Made by a program: the position numbers and the translations under genes. A stretch of 64,000 nt of DNA from Eudorina sp. 2006-703-Eu-15 (taxonomy: Eukaryota; Chlorophyta; Chlorophyceae; Chlamydomonadales; Volvocaceae), in NCBI GenBank assembly GCA_003117195.1, contig BDSI01000016.1, positions 992,001 through 1,056,000 of the forward strand, in the 5' to 3' direction. The notes under the pieces are model-generated. The model did no database searches. It worked only from the letters and a program-made list of their open reading frames with translations, and was not told the DNA's origin. Shown one piece after another: positions 56,731-64,000 of this stretch (the stretch's first letter is position 1; each line of letters begins with the position of its first letter).

Positions 56731-59700
56731 ATGACCGTCGTCGGCCATCTATTTGGGTTATCAAAGCAATTCTTTGATTCCGCAATCATACCTGGTGAAT
56801 CAGCCCAGGATTCACCTGCTCCCCAAGCGTCGCAGCAGCTGCCTACACCAGCCACCACATCGGCGCCATCGCCCAACCGGTGAGCTGAGCTGCCCCCGAC
56901 AGTCATGGGCCCGGGGATCATCGTTGAAGTGGTGCACTGCTTTCGGGGCCCTGCACGCTTGACTCGAGCCTGAACCGGTGCCTGCACCTTCACTCAGGCC
57001 GGCGTGGCGGGAAAGCGGCGCTACCTGCCTCACCTGCGGCATCGGAGTGGGATGCCCTGGCTTCTCATCTCCACAGGAGCAACGAGAACACTTTAAGACT
57101 GATTGGCACCGGTAGGGCGAGCTGTCTTGGCACATCCATCCGCAGCAGCGCTCCGCCCTCTCTCTCGTCTCGCTGTCCTGGTGTGCGCCGCTACCTGGCG
57201 GCACAAATGCACATCGTGCGCACTGGTGCTCCCCATGGCAGAAAGATGGCGACCCAAATGGCAGGCCCACAGCGTCCTCGAAGCACCGCACAGCTACAGA
57301 CCCGGGTCCGCGACGCGACGCGGTCTGTTCCGTCCGCTGCGCGCAGTCCAACCCCCCTCCCTCCGCCGTCCGCAGTCACCCTATCATTCCCCTATCGCGC
57401 CGGCGCCTCTCAGGTATAATGTGAAGCGGCGGCTGGCCAAACAGCCAGCTGTCAGCGAGGAGCAATTTGAGCACGTCATCGAGCAGGGGACGGAGGTAAG
57501 GGCCTCTCCCGTGGGCCCGGGTTCGTTTCTGGGTTTCTCTTGGAATCTTCTCTTTCCAAGTGAACCCCCCTCCCACGGGCATCGTGGATCCGGGTATGTC
57601 TGGATGGGGCGGTGGCCACCCAACTTGCCTGCCCAGGGTTCACTCGATGCGGTACCGCAGGACCGTGGCGTTGTTCATCATCGCGTCTGCGCTGGAGCGC
57701 CCATGGCCACTTGGCTAGTCAACCTGTTGGGCTTGGTGTCCAACGCAAAGAGGCCACGCGGGGCCCTGTCACCTGTAACCCACCCTGCCACCTGCGACGG
57801 TAACATCCCCCTGGAACCCGCACCCACAGGTCTCGATCTCGGGCTCCGAGTCGGAGTCCTCCGGTGAGGAGGAGTACGACGAGGATGAGGAAGTCGGCGG
57901 GGCTGAGGGGACGGAGGGGCCGCAGCTGCAGGCAGGGACGGCCGAGGCCGGCGGGCGGCGGCGGAAGGGCCAGCAGCTGGTGCGGGGGACGGCAGGGCGG
58001 GGCCACGATGCGGTGCCGACCGCAGCCCGGGGCGGCTCCGGGCCCCTAAGGCGATGTTCTACCGGTCGTCAAACCGGGAGACACAGCGGGGTTGACATTG
58101 AAAAAAGAAAAAGGAAAAGAAAACAGAAACGAACCCAGAGACATGGCGGGGCCCGGCGCACGGCCCTTACAGGGTGACGGTGTCGGGCGGTGCACGGCCG
58201 TCTTCCATTGCGAGAAACCGGACATGGACACACCTGTGTTTCTTGACCCACCGCAAACCACTTGACCGAGCCATGCGGCGCCGGCCGTCGGCGCCTGACC
58301 GTCCCGCGGGTCCCGACGCTGCTTTCCTGCGACCTGTCTACCGGCTTGCCATCGGCCCCGCATCCGCCTTCTCCGCGGGGGATCGCCTCCCGACCGCCAG
58401 CCGCATGCAAACATATCCACGCGACCTGACGGCCTGCTGTCCGCGCCCGTCCGTGTCCCTCCCGCGTTGCCCTCCAGGCGGCAACCATCCCCCGGGTCAC
58501 CTTCCAGGCCGCAGGTGCGGGACCTTCAAGTAAAACCCAGGCACCGCTCTTGGCGTAGCACGCGCTTGTGTCGGAGCGGCTTGGGATGTAGCTAGGGTTT
58601 ATCGAATGCGACGCACGACGGTGTGTGCAGTGTGGGCAGTGCACCTGACGGTTTGGGTCCGAGAGACGGCAACTGGAGAGGAGGACGCTGAAGAAGACAG
58701 AGCGGATACCGTCAGGGCGTTGCGCTCTCTGGAAACAGCCGTTGCCACAACCCGTTTACGGACTGTCGTGAACCATCGCCCGCGGACCTCCGCGCTCCCT
58801 GTCCCGGTATGTGCGCTGCACCTGCGCGCCCCACCGCCGCCGCAGTGCAGCTCTCACAATGCCTCTTCCCCAATTTCCTGTTCCCCACCGCCGCTGGCCC
58901 CCGCCTGCCCGTCCGCAGACGGGACACTCTTCTCCGTGTGGCGGTGCCTGCTGCGCCAGGACCACGTGAAGGCGGCCGCGGGGCAGCCCTCCTCGCCCGC
59001 GGAGCTGTTGGCGGAGCTTCGACGGCTGCGGTCATCGTGCGGGTCGTGGATGGTGGTGCTGCTGCGGGGCGGGCACTTCGCGGCCACGGTGTTCAAGGTG
59101 CGTGCGCCCGGGCCCGGGGGGTTCTCCTCACAGCGCCTGTTGGTGGCAGTTGCGGGGACCCCTCTTGGCCCCCACTGAACTGACGGCCGCCAGTTAGGAG
59201 CCCACCCAGCAGCCGCTGACGCTAGCCCCCTCCGGTTGTGCTGATGCTGATGATGCCAGGCCCGGGACAGCCCCGCAGCGAACAGCGCGAAGCATGACTC
59301 GGAGGGGCTGGAGGGTTTCGATGTCACGGCGCACAAGACGTTCCACCGCTATGTCGTACGGTGGGTGGCGGGATTGGCAGCCGGCGGGCATCCTCGGGCT
59401 GGGCTGGGCATGGACGGGCTGGGCAGGGCTGGACTGGGCCGGGCGGGGCTGGGGGGTGGGGGTTGGATGCGCGGCTCCCTAACCGATGGGATCGCGGTCA
59501 CTGCGTGCGGTCGGCCCTAATGGGAGGAGGCCGTGACGACACGTCCTGTCCTTCCTCCCCCTTGGCCTGTCCACCCTCCCGCTGTGGCCCGTCCACCCTG
59601 TCCTGTGGCCCGTCCACAGCGTACCCGTACCGATCCCCGTACCCGTACCCATCCCCGTACCCGTGCCCTGCAGCGCCAAGGCGGGTGGCAAGCAGTCCAG

Positions 59701-62263
59701 CAAGGACGCCACGGGCAAGTACGCCCGGTCCGCGGGGTCGCGACTGCGTCGATACAACGAGGTGCGGGACCGGCCCTGGCACATGCCCCCTCCGCGGCTC
59801 CCCCGAACCTCCGCCGCCTCGTCTGCATTCCTCCGCTCACCCACTCCCTCCAACCCCTTCTGCGCCGGCCGCAGGCCGCCCTGGAGCGTGACGTTGCTGA
59901 GCTGCTGGCCAGCTGGGCCTCCCACGTCGCCGCCGCGGACCTCATCTTCGTTCAGGCGCCCGCCTCTAACGCACGCAGCCTGTTCAGCGAGGGTCAGAGT
60001 ACCCTGCTGCCCTCCAACCCGCGCCTCCGCCGCGTGCCGTTCGTGACGCACCGGCCGACCTTCTCCGAAACCAAGCGCGTGCTGCGCCTGCTGTGCTGCG
60101 TGTTCCGGCCGGAGGCGGCGGAGCAGCTGCTGAGCGCGCAGCGCTCGGCGCACATCGAGGTGCGGCGGGGTCTGCTTCTTGGATGCAGCGCGGGGACGGG
60201 CTGGGGGGCGCGGGGGCGGTGCACCGGATGTGGATGGATGAACTCGGGGTCTATGGGGCTGGTGGGAAGGACTGCTGCGCGGGCGGATTGGAGTTCTCGA
60301 TGCCTGCAGACTCGGCAAACATCGAATAGGGGAAGCGCGCGATCGCGGCTGAGGGCTGCGGGCCGGGCAGGATCACAGTGAAGAGTGGGAGTCCGCTTTG
60401 GGGGCCTTGTTCGTTGGCGTGTCCTCAGTTCCTCAGTTCCTCACTGCCTGGGCCAGCCCGGTCAGTATCGGGGTGGGGCTTGTGAACGGATGAAGGCAGA
60501 GCACGATGCGGGTCTGCCCTGAGGCGGCAAGGCGCATCGCAGCAAGCGGGACGCGAGGGCAAGAAGCTGGGACCTTTGCAGGTGGGCCGGTCAGGGGCGA
60601 CCGTGGCGACTACGAAGGACTTGTGATGTGCCCTCGTGGTCCGCAGGAAGAGGCGGCGGCCGCGGCCGCAGCCTCGGCCGCGGAGGCGCTCAAAGCCACG
60701 GAGCTGGGGGACCGCCCTGCGGCGGCGGATGCAGGCGACGGCACGGGGGCGGCGGCGGCGGCGGCGGCGGCGGCGACAGCAGCAGCAGCAGCAGCAGCAG
60801 CGGCGGGTGCGGAGGCGCCCTCCTCGGCGTCCGACGGCGCGGCAGGGCCGCGGGATGAGTCGGCCGAGCCGCAGCCGGAGGCGGGGACGTCAGCGCCGGC
60901 GGGGGCGGAGGGTCCGCTGCATCGGGCCGCGAAAGCGGGGGACCCGCAGCGCGTGCAGCGGCTGCTGGAGGCGGGGCACGATCCCAGCGCGCGCGACGCC
61001 AAGGGCCGTACCCCGTACGCGCTGGCGGCGGATAAGAACACGCGGGATGTGTTCCGGCGGTTCATGGGCCAACATCCGGACAAGTAGGTTGCGCTGCTCA
61101 CGGGGGGGGGCTGGCATTGCACGGGCGGAAACGCAGGCCGCGATGGTGGGTGCGGCCGGAAAGGCGACCGGGGCCGCAAGCGCTGCACTGGACGCCGTGT
61201 CCGATTCTCCCCACGTTGGCCCTCCGCTGGCTCGCTCGTGCGCAGGTGGGACTACGTCGCCGCGGGGATGCCCTCCGCGCTGACGGAGGAGATGGAGGCG
61301 GCGCAGCAGGCGAAGAAGGTACGCCATCTTCAGCGGCGCGGCTGCGGCCCTGGGTTCTTGGGGCTTATGCGCTTGAGAGGATGCACTGTGTGCTGCGAAA
61401 AAGGATATGCATCTTGTCCTGGAAAAGGTCTTTCTGGTATGCTGTTGGGGGCTCTGCTCGGCCCGCAGGCGGCCCATAAAGCCAAGCTCAAAGCGAAGGA
61501 CGCGGAGCGGAAGGCTGCGAAGGGCGGCGATGGCGCCACCGGCAGCGGAGGCGCGGAGGAGCGCCGCCGCGCCGCGGCCGCGGAGGCGGAGGCGGCCCGC
61601 AAGCAGGCGGTGGAGGACGAGATCGCGGCGGCGGCGGCGGAGGCGGCGGCCATCGCGGCACGGTAGGCCGGGTGTGGTTTCGGGGCGTATACCTGTGGAC
61701 TTCTGGCAACCAGCCGTTTGGTGTCGTGATTTGACTCTGGCACATCCAGGGATGGCGTTGAACGGCTGGCTACGTCGACTTCGCCAAACAATTGCGCATG
61801 GGCTGTTGGGCTTTGCACATAGGTGGCTTGATCCTGAGGGGAGCAAGCACAGGCCGTTGTCATTGAGGGTCACGTGAAGCGTGAGCGTTGATGAGCGTTG
61901 CATCCGTGGCTGCACGGCCGCATCCATCCATCCCTTGACCTTCTGTGTTGACGGGTTTCTCACGGTGGCTTTTCCTCGCGGTGCCGTCCTATTTGCTGGA
62001 CCAGGCTGAACGCCTCGTCCAAGGCTGCGTCCGCGTCAGGCAGGGGCCAAGCCGGCGGCGGCTCCGGAGCCGGCAAGGTGGGTGGCGGCGGCGGCAACAG
62101 CGGCAAGGCCGGCAAGAGCGCGAAGGGGCAGGCGGCGCCGCCGCAGCCGGCCGCGCCCCCCACCGCTGAGGAGCTCGCGCGCCGGCGTGAGGTGATGGCG
62201 GCGGCGGCGGAGGCGCGCATGCGGGCGCTCTCGCAGGCATCGCAGCAGCAGAAGCTGTGGTGA
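56731..62263 (+). CDS. ANKZF1: ANKZF1/Vms1-type peptidyl-tRNA endonuclease, 713 aa
   Basis: Thirteen exons: 56731-56879, 56998-57111, 57414-57495, 57830-58012, 58478-58514, 58919-59097, 59260-59360, 59674-59761, 59875-60159, 60647-61083, 61246-61318, 61469-61662, 62044-62263. Vms1/ANKZF1 releases stalled nascent chains from 60S ribosomes by cutting the tRNA 3' end. It also binds Cdc48/p97. Visible parts in order: FGLSKQFFDS; a C2H2 finger (Cys60, Cys63, His81, His87) running into DWHRYNVKRRL; an acidic SGSESESSGEEEYDEDEE stretch; the VLRF1 domain with FSVWRCLL, LLRGGHFAATVF, HKTFHRYVVRAKAGGKQSS and SAGSRLRRYNE; ankyrin (GPLHRAAKAGDPQRVQRLLE); a charged Ala/Lys helix; and a C-terminal p97-binding VIM, RREVMAAAAEAR (688-699). 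The catalytic Gln is present (Gln289). Length is close to the human protein. The finger spacing is slightly longer than usual because of a GCPGFS insert. Poly-Ala from GCG repeats lies before the ankyrin part. Confidence 0.95.
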
Positions 62264-62395
62264 CGCGCCGCTGAGACAGCGGGTCGTAAGCGCAGCGCCG
62301 CCGGCAGCGGGTCAGTTCCCGGGTAGTGCCGGCGCTGACGACGGGGCCGGGTTATGGGTAGTACGGCGGCATGAGCCGTGTCGGGGGGCTTTCTT

Positions 62396-62485
62396 TTACA
62401 CACACACACACACACAGCTCAGCTTTTCTCCTTGATAACACACACACACACACACGGGTGGGTTTATCGATACACACACACACAT
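62396..62485 (+). repeat. CA dinucleotide repeats
   Basis: Three runs of ACAC separated by short unique sequence (near 62398-62416, 62440-62455 and 62471-62484). They lie in the probable 3' UTR or flank of the ANKZF1/Vms1 gene. Confidence 0.85.
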
Positions 62486-63199
62486 GCACGAAATTGAGTT
62501 ATGCGTGAAGTGGAGTTTGAGTTTCACACGCTTCCTGACGACGTGCTGTCATGGCCCGTGGAACCAGATTTCTTGGTTGAGGTCCCCACATTTCCTCGCT
62601 CAACCCTGTTTTGTGTGCTGTCATGTAGGGGCGCGCCGCGGGCCGCAGGGGGACCGCCGCCGCTGTTGGCTCAGAGCGCGGCGCGCCGGACACGGGGGAT
62701 GCCGCCGGGCGGTCTGATGGAGGCTGGGCGGACAGGCTGTGGCCCGCGCTGGCGTTGGCGGCTATGTTGGGTGTGGCGGTGCTGGCGGAGCGGCGTCGCC
62801 GTTAACCGTGCTGCAAGCTGGATTGGGTCGATTGCCGGATTGCCGGATGCAAGTGGCAAACATCGCTGAGGCAGCCTGACTTTTGATATTCTGGCCGTTG
62901 ACGACACGACCGAGTGACCCCTTGCGTCGTCCTGGAACGCAACTGAACCGGATCCGTGACACGGCTGACACCACCGATGCAGGTCGCATGCCTGGCCGTC
63001 TCCACATCACCAACCGCATCCGTCCACGTCGATTGCCACGCAACCCATGTGATGTAGGACGGCCTCAGGAACGAGTGCACAAGTATTGTCACAATCTCAC
63101 AAGCGCAATGCACGGGCGCCGAACCGGATGCCGGCGCCCCGTTCGCCGTGCGCATACATGCATCCGAGCAGCCGGGAGCGGCAGGCAATCAACCCCATG

Positions 63200-63314
63200 C
63201 CCAGCTCGACCCTGACCCGTGCCCAGCTCGACCCTGACCCGTGCCCAGCTCGACCCTGACCCGTGCCCAGCTCGACCCTGACCCGTGCACAGCTCGACCC
63301 TGACCCGTGCCCAG
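63200..63314 (+). repeat. 22-bp minisatellite, five copies
   Basis: The unit CCCAGCTCGACCCTGACCCG plus TG is repeated five times head to tail with one substitution (CACAG in the last copy), then a partial CCCAG. The near identity suggests recent expansion or homogenisation. Confidence 0.9.
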
Positions 63315-63820
63315 GTACTCAGCATCCTGGCGGCACAGCACACCGCAAGAACCCGCGCGAGTCCTTGTCCGGCATGAGCCGTCCAGCGCGCATCCCTGGC
63401 GCTCTGGTTGGGAGGGCTCTGTGCCTGCTGTCCGCGGGACCGACGGCAGGAGTCAGCCTGATAAGCGCACACACCATCGGGGCTCTTTGGCGGCGCGGCC
63501 CGTATCGAAAGCATATCCCGTAACAACAAGCACGTCCGGCGCTGAGCACTCTGCCAGAATGAATGTGTGAAGTACCCGAAATACAAAGTCCCAAAAGAAC
63601 TCATGAAGGCCTTCGGAAGCGCCATGGTGCAGGTGTGGTTTCGGATCCACTACATGAAGGGTCCCGAAGGCACTACCGTACCGACCGCCGTGTACCGCCG
63701 TGCAGAACGCAACGCGCTGCAGTCGGAACACACCCTAGGGAGCTGCCGACCCCCGCCCCATGAGACCCGGCCCCCCCGGGCTGTTTCTTTTTACCCCCCC
63801 CCCCAGACGCGTGTCCACAT

Positions 63821-63937
63821 CTATTTGGCCGCCCCCTGGGCCTCCCTGACGGGCGCCAGCAGCTTCTCGAGCTCCCCGCTGTCGTGCATGCCCATCAGGA
63901 TGTCACACCCGCCAATGAACTCCCCGTTCACGAACAC
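63821..63937 (-). CDS. Monothiol glutaredoxin, last exon only (cut by right edge)
   Basis: One minus-strand exon runs from a CAG acceptor to TAG at 63823-63821. It encodes [20 protein letters not shown] followed by [10 protein letters not shown] and a short Ala-rich end. This is the C-terminal part of the glutaredoxin fold: the glutathione-binding GG and CD, then the last helix. MGMHDSGEL is typical of CGFS-type monothiol glutaredoxins of the GRX5/GRXS14 kind, which carry iron-sulfur clusters in plastids or mitochondria. The active-site CGFS and any transit peptide lie beyond the window, so the subtype is inferred. Bases 63938-64000 are intron. Confidence 0.85.
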   Translation of the reverse strand: MFVNGEFIGGCDILMGMHDSGELEKLLAPVREAQGAAK

Positions 63938-64000
63938 CTGCGATCAGTCCAGGCCATGGGATTGCGTGCCGTGGGACCAAGGGTGCTTGCACATGGCCCA

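Larger units (their letters stand above)
62264..63820. other. Intergenic region between convergent genes
   Basis: About 1.5 kb. It holds the ANKZF1 3' flank with CA microsatellites, a 22-bp minisatellite and the 3' flank of the glutaredoxin gene, which ends in a C-homopolymer near 63794-63804. The long minus ORF at 63089-63625 is produced by translating the minisatellite and is not supported. Confidence 0.45.

Overview
This window looks like nuclear DNA from a green alga of the Chlamydomonas/Volvox group. It is very GC-rich outside a few islands. Genes are cut into many exons, with GTGAGT, GTGCGG or GTACGG donors and pyrimidine-tract CAG acceptors. Ala, Gly, Ser and Gln homopolymers, CA/GT microsatellites and a TGTAA poly(A) element also fit. 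No bacterial, viral or organellar operon is visible. Exon models were built by hand from splice sites, reading phase and protein-family fit, with no RNA evidence.

Left part (1-11181): the 5' exons of a coiled-coil gene run off the left edge (minus). Next is a 212-residue signal-peptide protein with a basic tail (plus), then a 3.2 kb gene for an unrecognised low-complexity protein (minus). The last is a complete seven-exon Sfp/AASDHPPT-type 4'-phosphopantetheinyl transferase (plus), divergent from the preceding gene.

Middle (12232-31726): two same-strand FCP1/SCP-like (NIF domain) phosphatase genes, A and B, lie 4.2 kb apart. They share the catalytic core but differ in intron number and have unrelated long tails. 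A convergent minus-strand gene for a prolyl-4-hydroxylase-like 2-oxoglutarate/Fe(II) dioxygenase follows. One of its introns sits exactly between copies of a 13-bp direct repeat.

Secretory cluster (32972-41171): two tandem genes for small secreted six-cysteine proteins with identical cysteine spacing. A divergent gene encodes a secreted SdiA-regulated-type beta-propeller whose N-terminus carries a similar F-K-x-C-x8-C-C motif. An A+T-rich island separates the divergent pair.

Right part (43311-64000): an 18-exon kinesin-4-like motor gene (minus), a small unrecognised multi-exon gene (minus), a complete ANKZF1/Vms1 gene (plus; ribosome-associated quality control) and the last exon of a monothiol glutaredoxin (minus, cut by the right edge).

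Scattered between and within genes is a short dispersed repeat starting with the palindrome TGTAACCGTTACA. It has at least five full or partial copies, plus one site that looks like a transposition footprint. Neighbouring genes show no common pathway apart from the phosphatase pair and the secretory cluster.
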